Shown here one piece after another: positions 27,771-37,359 of a stretch of 64,000 nucleotides of DNA. The notes under the pieces were generated by a model. The model did no database searches. It saw only the letters and a list, made by a program, of their open reading frames with translations, and was not told the origin of the DNA. How positions within the stretch are numbered: the stretch's first letter is position 1; each line of letters opens with the position of its first letter. The position numbers and the translations under genes are program-made. The stretch is from Bacteroidota bacterium (lineage in GTDB: Bacteria > Bacteroidota > Bacteroidia > Chitinophagales > Saprospiraceae), in contig JANSWP010000004.1 of the NCBI GenBank assembly GCA_024743405.1, positions 1-64,000 on the forward strand. The letters run 5' to 3'.

Positions 27771-30700
27771 ATGACTACATCAGAACAAAACCATAAAACA
27801 GAAGACAACCTTGAAGTTGAAATAAGACAGGTAGAAATTGATAACGAAAGTTATTTTAAAATCTCTAATTGTGATGCAATGCCGCCCTTTTTCATGAGTA
27901 TTGTTAGCGATTCCAACCATTGGTTATTTATTTCTAGCAATGGAGGTTTGACTGCTGGTAGAAAAAATGCCGAATATGCATTGTTCCCTTACTATACGTC
28001 GGATAAGATAATTGAATCAGCAGAAGTGACGGGCAGTAAGAGCATTTTTTTAGTTCAAAAAGAGGGCAAAACCCAGGTTTGGGAGCCACATTCGGAGCGA
28101 TTTGATGGAATGTATGAAGTCACTCGCAACCTGTATAAAAACATTTACGGCAACAAAATCATTTTTGAAGAGATCAATCATGACCTTCAATTAACCTATC
28201 GATATGAATGGAATTCGAGCAATCAGTTTGGTTTTGTACGAAAATCAACACTCACCAATAATTCGACGGATGAGGTAAGTATTTCTTTGTTGGATGGTAT
28301 CCAAAATATTATTCCTTACGGTGTTGAAAGTGCTACTCAAAATGGTCTAAGCAACCTTGTTGATGCCTATAAAAGGAATGAATTAGAGCAAGAAACAGGG
28401 TTGGGCATTTATGCCCTCAGTGCCATTATCGTTGACAAAGCAGAACCAAGTGAAGCATTAAAAGCCAATATTGCCTGGTCTTTGGGCTTTAAAAATCCTA
28501 AATTCCTTGTCTCTTCCTTGCAGGTAAAAAACTTTAGAAAGAAAAAACCTGTCCAAGAGGAAACAGACGTTAAAGCGGAAAAAGGGGCTTATTTTATTAA
28601 TGCAAATATTGTTCTTCCGACCAAAGGAGAAAAGCGTTGGATGATTGTTGCCAATGTCAATCAAAATCATGCAGCAGTTGCTCAAATCTCTGAGACGATT
28701 AAAAGCGAAAAGAAATTGGAAGCTTTGATCAATCAAGATATAGAACGCGGAACCCAACAACTAATCGAACTCAATGCTGGGGCGGATGGGTTACAATTGA
28801 CTGCAGATACATTGAGAGATACTCGACATTTTTCCAATTGCCTTTTCAATATTATGCGAGGAGGCATCTTTGACAATAATTTTCAAATTGAAAAGCAAGA
28901 TTTCCAAACTTATTTAAGCAAAGCCAATACGGAGGTTTTTAATTCCTTTAAAAGTGTGATAGAGGAACTTCCAGAAATATTTTCGCTCCGTCAACTAAAA
29001 GCCACCGCTAATCAAAATGACGACAGTGATTTTAAACGACTTTGTTTTGAATATTTACCCCTGAAGTTCAGTCGAAGGCATGGGGATCCTAGTCGCCCAT
29101 GGAATAAATTTTCTATCAATACCAGAAGTGAAATTGACGGCTCAAAAATTTTGGATTATCAGGGCAACTGGAGAGATATTTTCCAGAATTGGGAGGCTTT
29201 AGCCTATTCTTATCCTGAATTTATGGAAGGTATGATTCATAAATTTTTGAATACTTCCACTTTCGACGGATACAATCCATACAGAGTGACCAAAGACGGA
29301 TTTGACTGGGAAACGATTGAACCAGATGACCCTTGGTCTTTTATCGGATACTGGGGAGATCATCAAATTATCTATTTATTAAAGTTTTTGGAATTTATCG
29401 AAAATCATGCCCCTGGCAGTTTGGAAAATTATTTTGATAAAAATCTCTTTGTATATGCCAATGTGCCTTATAAAATAAAACAGCACAAAGACATTCTTAG
29501 AAACCCAAAAGATACGATTGACTTTGACCTAACTGCTGACCATGAAATAAGAGCAAGAAGAGCCAAAATGGGAGCGGACGGTGCTTTAATCCAGGCGAAA
29601 AATGGTGCCATTCATAAAGTAAACTTTACAGAAAAAATATTAGCATCTGTTTTAGCTAAATTATCCAACTTTATTCCTGAAGGCGGTATTTGGATGAATA
29701 CACAACGCCCTGAATGGAATGATGCCAACAATGCTTTGGTTGGAAATGGTGTTTCGATGGTTACCTTGTATTACTTAAGACGGTTTTTAAATTTCTTTGA
29801 GGAGGTATTCAATTCTGTTAATCTAGAAGAAGTAGAAGTTTCAGAAGAATTGGCGGACTTTTTTAATCGGACAGTAAAGACTTTTGATAAGCACCAACAT
29901 TTATTAGCTGGAAACATTAATGACCATAACCGAAAGTTAATTCTGGATGACTTAGGTCAAGCAGGCAGTGATTACCGTTGGAAAATTTATGAGCAATCTT
30001 TTTCTGGAGAAAAAACAGCTATACGCCTTGAAGATTTAAAGCACTTCACCAAGATAGGTTTACAATATTTGGAACATTCCATTAGGGCAAATAAAAAAAG
30101 TGATAATTTATACCATGCCTATAACTTATTGACCCTTGAAAATGAAAAGGAAGTATCCATTTCTTATTTGAGTGAGATGCTGGAAGGACAAGTTGCGGTA
30201 TTAAGTTCTGGATATCTCTCTTCAAAAGAAGCATTAGAAGTGCTGGATGCTTTGAAAAACAGTAAACTTTTCAGGAAAGATCAATACAGTTATATCCTTT
30301 ATCCGAATAAAAACTTACCAGGTTTTACAGAAAAAAATAAGATTTCGGCTGAGGCTGTAGCAAAAAGTGCTCTTCTACAAAAATTGGTTAACAGCGGAAA
30401 TACGCAGCTTATTGAAAAAGATGTAAAAGGGCATTACCACTTTAATGGTAACTTCAGGAATGCCGAAGATGTCAAAAGCACGCTTGAAAAATTAGCGAAG
30501 ACTGAATTTGCCGCTTTAGCCCAAAAAGATAAGAGTTTGGTGCTTCAAATTTTTGAAGAAGTATTCAACCATAAAGCTTTTACCGGAAGGTCAGGCACGT
30601 TCTTCGGTTTTGAAGGATTGGGTTCTATCTATTGGCATATGGTTTCTAAATTGCTATTAGCTGCTCAAGAATGTTGCTTAAAAGCAATAAGAGAAAATGA

Positions 30701-31232
30701 AAGTACAGAAGTCATTGATCGGTTATTGAAACATTATTACCTAATCAATGAAGGTATCGGTGTCCATAAGTCACCTCAATTATATGGTGCTTTTCCAACG
30801 GATCCTTATTCTCACACTCCCGCAGGAAGAGGAGCACAACAGCCTGGAATGACCGGACAAGTAAAAGAAGATATTATGTGTAGGTTTGGAGAGCTAGGTG
30901 TTTTTGTCAAATCGGGTAAGCTTAACTTCAACCCCTGTTTATTGAAGAAGGAAGAGTTTTTAACAACCGCTGAAGTATTTAACTACGTTGATGTAAACGG
31001 AAACGCTCAACAAATCCATTTAAATGCAAATTCACTTTGCTTTACCTATTGTCAAATACCAATTGTGCTTGAATTGTCTAATGAAAACAAGCTGAAAGTA
31101 ATTCATACCAATAATGTCGTTACCGAATTAGAAATTTTGAGTTTGGATGTAAAGACAAGCCAACAAATTTTTGGTAGAACTGGAGCTGTTGATCAAATTA
31201 TTGTTCAAATAAAAGAAACAGAATTGAGGTGA
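27771..31232 (+). CDS. large uncharacterised protein, possibly six-hairpin glycosidase-like
   Basis: The 1153-residue protein has no signal peptide and looks soluble. The N-terminal third is beta-rich (WLFISSNGGLTAGRKNAEYALFP...). The centre and C-terminus are helical, with aromatic-acidic motifs such as YWGDHQIIYLL, GGIWMNTQRPEWNDANNAL and GRGAQQPGMTGQVKEDI. That composition, with conserved W, D and E in loops between helices, resembles (alpha/alpha)6 carbohydrate-active enzymes such as GH94-type phosphorylases. I cannot name the family or assign catalytic residues. It is followed by rsgA after 112 bp. A carbohydrate phosphorylase or hydrolase acting in the cytoplasm is a guess. Confidence 0.6.
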   Translation: MTTSEQNHKTEDNLEVEIRQVEIDNESYFKISNCDAMPPFFMSIVSDSNHWLFISSNGGLTAGRKNAEYALFPYYTSDKIIESAEVTGSKSIFLVQKEGKTQVWEPHSERFDGMYEVTRNLYKNIYGNKIIFEEINHDLQLTYRYEWNSSNQFGFVRKSTLTNNSTDEVSISLLDGIQNIIPYGVESATQNGLSNLVDAYKRNELEQETGLGIYALSAIIVDKAEPSEALKANIAWSLGFKNPKFLVSSLQVKNFRKKKPVQEETDVKAEKGAYFINANIVLPTKGEKRWMIVANVNQNHAAVAQISETIKSEKKLEALINQDIERGTQQLIELNAGADGLQLTADTLRDTRHFSNCLFNIMRGGIFDNNFQIEKQDFQTYLSKANTEVFNSFKSVIEELPEIFSLRQLKATANQNDDSDFKRLCFEYLPLKFSRRHGDPSRPWNKFSINTRSEIDGSKILDYQGNWRDIFQNWEALAYSYPEFMEGMIHKFLNTSTFDGYNPYRVTKDGFDWETIEPDDPWSFIGYWGDHQIIYLLKFLEFIENHAPGSLENYFDKNLFVYANVPYKIKQHKDILRNPKDTIDFDLTADHEIRARRAKMGADGALIQAKNGAIHKVNFTEKILASVLAKLSNFIPEGGIWMNTQRPEWNDANNALVGNGVSMVTLYYLRRFLNFFEEVFNSVNLEEVEVSEELADFFNRTVKTFDKHQHLLAGNINDHNRKLILDDLGQAGSDYRWKIYEQSFSGEKTAIRLEDLKHFTKIGLQYLEHSIRANKKSDNLYHAYNLLTLENEKEVSISYLSEMLEGQVAVLSSGYLSSKEALEVLDALKNSKLFRKDQYSYILYPNKNLPGFTEKNKISAEAVAKSALLQKLVNSGNTQLIEKDVKGHYHFNGNFRNAEDVKSTLEKLAKTEFAALAQKDKSLVLQIFEEVFNHKAFTGRSGTFFGFEGLGSIYWHMVSKLLLAAQECCLKAIRENESTEVIDRLLKHYYLINEGIGVHKSPQLYGAFPTDPYSHTPAGRGAQQPGMTGQVKEDIMCRFGELGVFVKSGKLNFNPCLLKKEEFLTTAEVFNYVDVNGNAQQIHLNANSLCFTYCQIPIVLELSNENKLKVIHTNNVVTELEILSLDVKTSQQIFGRTGAVDQIIVQIKETELR

Positions 31233-31344
31233 AAATAAACAGTGACTTCATAAGCTTTTAAGGACATTAAGAAATCACTTATTTTTTAGGGAACCATTAT
31301 CTTAAATATCTTTGTTGTCGACCATTTACAATCAAAATAGTAAA

Positions 31345-32409
31345 ATGACCATCGAAGATTTAGGATACAACGAAACCCTTCAAGCCTTCAGAACGGAACA
31401 AAATTTAGACTCGTTTGAAGTGGGTCGGGTAATTTTAGAGCATAAAGAGCGATATGTTGTAAAGACTCAAGAAGAGGAGTTTGAGGCAGAACTAATCGGT
31501 AATCTGAGGTTTTCTGCTGAAAGTAGGTATGACTTTCCTGCTGTTGGAGACTGGGTTGCTTTTTCAGAATATGATGAAGGGAAAGCATTGATTCATAAGG
31601 TTTATCCGCGACATTCAATTATAGAACGAAAAGCAGTCGGCAAATCAGGGCAAATACAGATCATTGCGACGAATATTGATTTTGGATTAATTGTTCAGGC
31701 GGTAGATAGAGATTTCAATTTAAACCGATTAGAAAGGTATTTAACCATTTGCAATGCTTCCAAAGTCACACCCTTGATTGTCTTGAGTAAAATTGATTTA
31801 ATCAATGAACTTGAATTAGACGCGATAAAAAATCAAATCCACCAACGCATTTCGGATATTCCGATTATTACAGTTAGTAACCAAACAACCGGTTATGCTG
31901 AATTGGAAACTTTGATAAAAAAAGGAAAAACCTATTGCCTGCTTGGCTCTTCAGGAGTTGGAAAATCTACCCTCCTCAACAATCTGTCAGGCAAAGAGCA
32001 GATGAAAACCGGCGAAATAAGCTCGAGCGTCAACAAAGGAAAGCACATCACAAGTCACAGAGAATTAATTGTTTTGGATTCGGGCGGTATTTTAGTTGAT
32101 AATCCTGGAATGCGAGAGGTAGGAATTGCCGACACGACCACTGGTTTAGAAATGACTTTCGAAACCATTATGGAATTTTCTCAAAACTGTCGATTTAAAG
32201 ATTGTTCCCACATTCATGAGAAAGGCTGTGCCGTTATAGAAGCGGTTGAAAACGGAGAAATTGATGAGGGTGCCTATACCAATTTTCAAAAAATGGAAAA
32301 AGAAAAAATGCATTTTGAATCAGATGCTCTTGAGAGAAAAAAGAAGGATAAAGACTTGGGCAAAATGATTAAGAATTTTCAAAAACAGCGAAAAAAAAGT
32401 AAATATTAG
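31345..32409 (+). CDS. rsgA: ribosome small-subunit-dependent GTPase RsgA
   Basis: RsgA is a circularly permuted GTPase that matures and checks the 30S subunit. The protein has an N-terminal OB-fold (FEVGRVILEHKERYVVKTQ), then the G4-like segment VLSKIDL before the P-loop GSSGVGKSTLLNNLSG, as the permuted order requires. A G3-like segment DNPGMREVGI follows. The C-terminal zinc site is C-x5-C-x-H-x5-C in CRFKDCSHIHEKGC. The ATG at 31345 is preferred over a TTG at 31312, because the OB-fold family starts close to MTIEDLGYN and the upstream codons look like leader. The length of 354 residues is normal. Confidence 0.93.
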   Translation: MTIEDLGYNETLQAFRTEQNLDSFEVGRVILEHKERYVVKTQEEEFEAELIGNLRFSAESRYDFPAVGDWVAFSEYDEGKALIHKVYPRHSIIERKAVGKSGQIQIIATNIDFGLIVQAVDRDFNLNRLERYLTICNASKVTPLIVLSKIDLINELELDAIKNQIHQRISDIPIITVSNQTTGYAELETLIKKGKTYCLLGSSGVGKSTLLNNLSGKEQMKTGEISSSVNKGKHITSHRELIVLDSGGILVDNPGMREVGIADTTTGLEMTFETIMEFSQNCRFKDCSHIHEKGCAVIEAVENGEIDEGAYTNFQKMEKEKMHFESDALERKKKDKDLGKMIKNFQKQRKKSKY

Positions 32410-32575
32410 GTTGTTGTAAGGCCTACCAAATAAGGTTTCATAATAAAAAAATTCGTTCAAAAACCGTTCGAAAGTTTGAAAATCACTAAAAAGGATTTTT
32501 ATGAGAAAACCCTACCACTTTTATTGGGGATGAAGTAATAAAAAGAAATGTTGTAATTTGCATAAAAAATCAACA

Positions 32576-35008
32576 ATGAAAACAGCCATTCACCTCATAC
32601 TTGTATTATCAATATCATTTTTTTTCTGTGACAAAGCAGTTTGTTCCAATGGAAGTATAAATGGTGGTATAGTTGACAGTAATGGTGAACCACTCCCTTT
32701 TGCCAATGTCCTACTACTCAACCCCGCTGACTCTTCTCTAATAAAAGGAGAGGTCGCGGATATAGATGGTCAGTTTCTTTTTAATAACCTTTCTGAGGGA
32801 ACGTATATCTTATCAGCGACCATGATTGGTTATCTAAATACCTATACGGAACCTATCAACTTAAAAGAGAATAATTCTTTAAACTTGGGTCCAATAACGC
32901 TGAATGAAAACGTGGCACAACTCAGTACAATAGAGGTCGTAGCACAAAAAGCATTATTTGAACAGAAAATTGATAGAATGGTAATCAATGTAGACAATTC
33001 TGTCACCTCAGCGGGTTCCAATGCTTTAGAAGTACTAGAACGGTCTCCAGGTGTTAGTGTTGATAGGTTAAATGGAAATATTTCATTGGCTGGAAAGAAT
33101 GGCGTCGTGGTTATGATTAATGGTAAAATCAGCCGAATGTCAAAGGATGCAGTCGTTCAAATGTTGGAAGGAATGAATGCGGATAATATTGAAAAGATTG
33201 AATTAATCACAACTCCTCCAGCTAATTTTGATGCAGAAGGTAATGCTGGATTTATCCATATTGTATTAAAACAAAATGCAGAGGAAGGAACCAATGGTTC
33301 TTTTTCGGTCAATACAGGCTATGGGACGCATGAAAAATTTGGCGGTGGATTTAATATTAATTACCGAAAAAATAAAGTCAATCTATATAGCGATTATTCC
33401 TATTCTTACAACCGTTCCATTCAAGAGTTTACCAACTATCGAAAACTTGATTTTCAAGGGATTCCATCTGAAACGAGTAGTGTGAGCGACCGAGATCCGA
33501 CACTGACTCAAAATCACAATCTAAGATTGGGCGCCGATTTTCAATTGAGTTCTAAAACTGTTTTGGGAGCATTGGCGACCTGGTCTCAAAGGGATTGGAC
33601 GATGGATGCCTTGAATGATATTCGTTTAAAAGAATCAGGCGTGCTAACGGAGCGATTAGAAATGAAGATCGATGAGCTCAACCTTTGGAATAATTATTTG
33701 GGAAACATCAACCTCCAACACAAATTCACAGAGAGCCAAACACTCAATATAGACTTTGATTATGCACACTATAAACAAGATCAGCCGAGTGAATACCTAA
33801 TCGAATATTTTGATGAAAATGATAATTTAGAGAACGAAGAACAAATCCAAGTAGGTAAAGAAACTCCTATTCAATTTCTGGTAGGAAAAATTGATTATAA
33901 CTACCAAATTGGAGAAAAAATGATTTTAGAGACCGGCTTGAAAGGGGCTTTTTCTACTTTCGATAATAACATTAGCCTAGAAACACTAGAATCAAACGAC
34001 TGGGTAACAGATGCTGACTTTACAGCTGAATATACACTCAATGAAGATATACTAGCATCTTATGTAGCACTTTCTGTAAAATTGAATGATAAAACTGATT
34101 TGAAATTCGGCATGCGGTATGAGTACACCGAATCTAATCTCGGATCTAAAGAGGAACCCGATATCGTTGATCGTACTTATGGAAACTTTTTCCCTAGCTT
34201 ATTTTTGTCTAGAGCCATCAATGAAAATAATAAAGTTCAATTTTCTTATAGCCGACGAATAAACCGCCCAGATTTTACACAATTGGCTCCATGGATCTTT
34301 TTTAATGACCCTACCTCATATGTAACTGGGAACATTGCATTACAACCTTCTATCACTGACGCTGTGAAAGTGGATTATAGAATCAAGACTGTATTTTTTT
34401 CCATTCAATACAGCTTTGAAGATGAAGCGATCACAAGAGGTCAACCCTTTGTCGATCCAGAGACGAATAAACAAGTGAATAGCTCTGTTAATCTTGACTT
34501 TTCCAAAACGATTTCAACCTCTCTTTCTTTCCCTATCCAACTAACAGATTGGTGGCAAATGCAAAATAGTTTTTTGGGACTATGGCAACAAGATAAAACC
34601 CGATATGAAGGCGAAGTTTTAACAAGTGAACAAAAAAGCTATCGGGTGAATTCCGTTCAAACTTTCAAATTACCCAAAGATTTTGCATTAGAGTTTTCTG
34701 GTAATTATCGTTCGCCAGGGATTAGGGGATTCATCAAAAGAAGAGCGACTGGGGTATTAAATATTGGTCTTCAGAAAAAACTAAACAATAATGGAAAACT
34801 AAGTCTAAATATTAATGATGTATTGAGAACTTTGGATATGGAATTCTATTCTAATGATCCCAGTATCGGTTTTGAATACGAAGGTGGTTTTTTGTTTTCA
34901 GAAAGAGCACTCCGTATTTCTTATACGCAATCTTTTGGAAACAATAAACTCAAAGGAAATAGAAAACGACAAACAGGGTCAGCAGAAGAGCAGAGGCGGG
35001 TTAATTGA
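32576..35008 (+). CDS. outer-membrane beta-barrel protein with CarboxypepD-like N-domain
   Basis: The protein is 810 residues from ATG 32576; a TTG six codons upstream is not needed. It has a signal peptide, a carboxypeptidase-regulatory-like domain (GGIVDSNGEPLPFANVLLL...LSATMIGYLNTY) and a plug-like segment (VLERSPGVSVDRLNGNISLAGKNGVVVMINGKISRM). A long beta-barrel rich in aromatic strand ends completes it. This is the TonB-dependent-receptor-like outer membrane beta-barrel family (OMP_b-brl_3) of Bacteroidota. I see no convincing TonB box. Substrate unknown; no SusD partner follows, so it is probably not a Sus-type glycan importer. Confidence 0.88.
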   Translation: MKTAIHLILVLSISFFFCDKAVCSNGSINGGIVDSNGEPLPFANVLLLNPADSSLIKGEVADIDGQFLFNNLSEGTYILSATMIGYLNTYTEPINLKENNSLNLGPITLNENVAQLSTIEVVAQKALFEQKIDRMVINVDNSVTSAGSNALEVLERSPGVSVDRLNGNISLAGKNGVVVMINGKISRMSKDAVVQMLEGMNADNIEKIELITTPPANFDAEGNAGFIHIVLKQNAEEGTNGSFSVNTGYGTHEKFGGGFNINYRKNKVNLYSDYSYSYNRSIQEFTNYRKLDFQGIPSETSSVSDRDPTLTQNHNLRLGADFQLSSKTVLGALATWSQRDWTMDALNDIRLKESGVLTERLEMKIDELNLWNNYLGNINLQHKFTESQTLNIDFDYAHYKQDQPSEYLIEYFDENDNLENEEQIQVGKETPIQFLVGKIDYNYQIGEKMILETGLKGAFSTFDNNISLETLESNDWVTDADFTAEYTLNEDILASYVALSVKLNDKTDLKFGMRYEYTESNLGSKEEPDIVDRTYGNFFPSLFLSRAINENNKVQFSYSRRINRPDFTQLAPWIFFNDPTSYVTGNIALQPSITDAVKVDYRIKTVFFSIQYSFEDEAITRGQPFVDPETNKQVNSSVNLDFSKTISTSLSFPIQLTDWWQMQNSFLGLWQQDKTRYEGEVLTSEQKSYRVNSVQTFKLPKDFALEFSGNYRSPGIRGFIKRRATGVLNIGLQKKLNNNGKLSLNINDVLRTLDMEFYSNDPSIGFEYEGGFLFSERALRISYTQSFGNNKLKGNRKRQTGSAEEQRRVN

Positions 35009-35072
35009 TTCAATCATAAGGACTTAGTAAGTAAGCGAGCAATATTAGGTTTAGAATATATTTCTGAATTAT

Positions 35073-35185
35073 TTTTTTCTCTCACTAGGCAAAAAACACA
35101 GTCATAGCCTAGCTCTCTGGGCTGGCTTGGGCCAGTGGCACAAAGGCATAGCCAAAAGTATTTTTAACACAGTGAGTGGAAAAAA
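35073..35185. repeat. MITE-like intergenic element, divergent copy
   Basis: Outer arms TTTTTTCTCTCACT (35073-35086) and AGTGAGTGGAAAAAA (35171-35185) are imperfect inverted repeats. Inside, AGGCAAAAAACACAG and AGTATTTTTAAC are shared with the elements at 8541 and 57511. The centre (GGGCTGGCTTGGGCCAG) folds separately. The right edge is exactly where the permease fragment begins. Confidence 0.6.
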
Positions 35186-35479
35186 GAAACTAAGGAGATT
35201 GGCATTCGAAAAGTATTAGGTACTACTACGGCTGGTCTGGTCAGTCTACTTTCAAAAGACTTTTTAAAATTGATTGTTATAGCTCTTACAATAGCCTCAC
35301 CCCTCGCCGATTTCTTTCTGAAGGAATGGCTCGCGGATTTTGCTTACCGAATGGATATCCAATGGTGGGTATTTGTTTTGGCAGGCTTCGCAACAATTTC
35401 AATTGCCTTTTTGACTTTAGGATTTCAGAGTATTAAAGCAACAATAGCAAATCCAGTGGAAAGTTTGAGAAGTGAATAA
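35186..35479 (+). pseudogene. 3' fragment of an FtsX-type permease
   Basis: Starting at the repeat edge, the frame reads ETKEIGIRKVLGTTTAGL and continues through two C-terminal membrane segments to the family tail NPVESLRSE at 35479. This is only about the last 97 residues of an 800-residue protein. No upstream part is present: the preceding sequence is the repeat and the outer-membrane gene. An internal ATG at 35270 gives an open 69-codon frame, but it has no plausible function on its own. Confidence 0.88.
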
Positions 35480-35567
35480 TTAAAGGTTCTGATAGGAAGA
35501 CGATTATACATTCGATATCAGGTTTGTTTGATTGCTTATTTATTTGAAGATAGATTGTGAATACATA

Positions 35568-36542
35568 TTAGTCGTTTGATAGTTTTAACGTCAAAGTATG
35601 CAATCCATCTTCAAATAAATACTGCACTTCCATTCCTGATTGCTCACAAATACGCTTTACAATTGAAAGCCCCAACCCCAGACTTTCTTCTACCTCAGAC
35701 TGGCGTTTAAACCTTTTGAACAAACTAATTGGAGTTACTTTCAATTCATGCCCCGAATTGCTTATAGAAAATCTGTTTTCGTTAATATCAATCTTAATAA
35801 AGCCTTTTTCAATATTATGGCGAATAGCATTTTGAATGAGATTAGCAATAAGAATTTCGGCAAGTGTTTCACTCATCTCGACTTCAAATTTTTCTGAATA
35901 GTTCTTTTGGATTTCCAAACCTTGAATTTGAATGAGGTCGTGAAAGTTACCCACAACCTCCTCCGTCATTTTTTCAAAACTAACTTTTTCTGTATCACTA
36001 AATCGTTGATGTTCGATTTTTGAAAGGAGAATCAAAGCACTGTTCAATTTGGAAAGTCGATTGGTATTTTGCAATACGATAGCAAGTGATTCGATTTCTT
36101 TTTCTCCGATATTGGGCGATTGTAAAAGAATTTCAATATGCCCTTTAATGACGGCGAGTGGGGTTTGTAATTCGTGCGAAGCGTTTTGTGTGAATTGTTT
36201 ATTCGACTGGTAGTTGATTCGAATTCGATCAATTAATTCAATCAAATATTTATTTAAATCATTCAAAATTGGAAAAGGAGATTCCTCAAATTCTACCTTC
36301 TTGGGTTCATCTACATCAAATTCTTCAAGTGTTTCTAATATGCCATATAGTTGGGTTCTGATAGCCCTGATACGTTGATAGGTAATCATCCGAAAACCAA
36401 CCATTAAAATAGTCAAAGGGACTAAAACTGAAAGAAAGGCTTTTTGATAAAATTCAGAAGGAAATAAAAAGTAACCCAGCAATAAAGCGGTCACTAAAGA
36501 AAGTAATATGGGTATTATATAGACTTGTTTTAATCGCTTCAA
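35568..36542 (-). CDS. membrane sensor histidine kinase without a periplasmic domain
   Basis: The 324-residue kinase has two membrane segments (about residues 8-27 and 35-53) joined by fewer than ten polar residues. A cytoplasmic linker follows, then a HisKA domain with ASHELQTPLAVIKGH and an HATPase domain (NLIQNAIRHN, SLGLGLSIVKRI). With almost no external loop it probably senses the membrane itself or a partner protein, as intramembrane-sensing kinases do. Its start overlaps the end of the response-regulator gene by four bases, so the two are translationally coupled. Confidence 0.9.
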   Translation of the reverse strand: MKRLKQVYIIPILLSLVTALLLGYFLFPSEFYQKAFLSVLVPLTILMVGFRMITYQRIRAIRTQLYGILETLEEFDVDEPKKVEFEESPFPILNDLNKYLIELIDRIRINYQSNKQFTQNASHELQTPLAVIKGHIEILLQSPNIGEKEIESLAIVLQNTNRLSKLNSALILLSKIEHQRFSDTEKVSFEKMTEEVVGNFHDLIQIQGLEIQKNYSEKFEVEMSETLAEILIANLIQNAIRHNIEKGFIKIDINENRFSISNSGHELKVTPISLFKRFKRQSEVEESLGLGLSIVKRICEQSGMEVQYLFEDGLHTLTLKLSND

Positions 36543-37216
36543 TATGTTTGAAATTTATAACCAATACCATAAACAGTTTTCAAAAATTCTCCACAGCCGT
36601 TTTCCGACAATTTCTTTCTTAAATTTTTGACATGAGCATAGATAAAATCATAAGAAACAGCGTCATCCATATAGTCTCCCCAAAGGTGTTCGGCAATACT
36701 ATCTTTTGTTACCACTCGGTTTTTATTTCGGGCTAAATACAGTAATATGTTGTATTCTTTTTTGGTTAATTGCATTATTTCTTCGCCCGCTACCACTTTT
36801 CGTTCATCTAAATTAATGACCAACTCTCCAAACTTCAGTTCATTACTAAATTGATTAGTTTTTCGGCGCAAGACAGCCTTTATTCTTGCATTTAGTTCGG
36901 AAAGATTAAAGGGTTTAGTAAGGTAATCGTCTGCACCATCATCCAATCCTTGAATTCTGTCATCTACTGTATCTCTTGCAGAAATAATCACAATGCCGGT
37001 TTGAGTATTTTCCGCTCTCAATATTTTAATCAACTTCAATCCATCACCACCCGGCAGATTAAGATCAATGACCGCGCAGTCGTAATCATAATTATTGATT
37101 TTTTTATATCCATCTCTGAAACTAGAGGCGGTTTCGCAAGTATAACCCTCTTTTTTAAAATATCGAATTATGAGGTTTAACAAGTCCTCCTCATCCTCAA
37201 CAATTAGAATTTTCAT
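36539..37216 (-). CDS. OmpR-family response regulator
   Basis: The protein has 225 residues when started at the ATG at 37216. The receiver begins at once with MKILIVEDEEDLL, so the six extra upstream codons are unlikely to be used. Acidic residues E7-D8, phospho-acceptor Asp51 and the Lys in YLTKPFN are present. The C-terminal winged helix (LTKKEYNILLYLARNKNRVV...HVKNLRKKLSENG...TVYGIGYKF) is typical of OmpR/PhoB, whose members bind direct repeats spaced 10-11 bp. The 11-bp direct repeats at 37983, 39329-39402, 44110-44182 and 50956-51028 make it the natural candidate regulator. That link is inference from proximity and spacing. Confidence 0.93.
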   Translation of the reverse strand: MKILIVEDEEDLLNLIIRYFKKEGYTCETASSFRDGYKKINNYDYDCAVIDLNLPGGDGLKLIKILRAENTQTGIVIISARDTVDDRIQGLDDGADDYLTKPFNLSELNARIKAVLRRKTNQFSNELKFGELVINLDERKVVAGEEIMQLTKKEYNILLYLARNKNRVVTKDSIAEHLWGDYMDDAVSYDFIYAHVKNLRKKLSENGCGEFLKTVYGIGYKFQTY

Positions 37217-37241
37217 ACCTTTTTTGTAAAACAAAGTTGTA

Positions 37242-37267
37242 AAAGGTTTTAAAACCTTTCAAACCTA
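37242..37267 (-). promoter_or_regulatory. promoter and palindromic operator of the two-component operon
   Basis: On the minus strand the -7 element TAGGTTTG (37267-37260) matches TAnnTTTG. An 18-bp perfect palindrome, AAAGGTTTTAAAACCTTT (37242-37259), begins directly after it and covers the expected start site, about 37 nt before the ATG at 37216. A symmetric site at the transcription start suggests a repressor or autoregulation. The TTCAG direct repeats are absent here. Confidence 0.5.
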
Positions 37268-37359
37268 AAAGTAAAGTTTTCAAGAATATTTTTTGCAGTT
37301 AACCTAAAACAGCAACTCTCTTGTGTTGATATAAATGAAAATTTAGGATGAATTATTGG

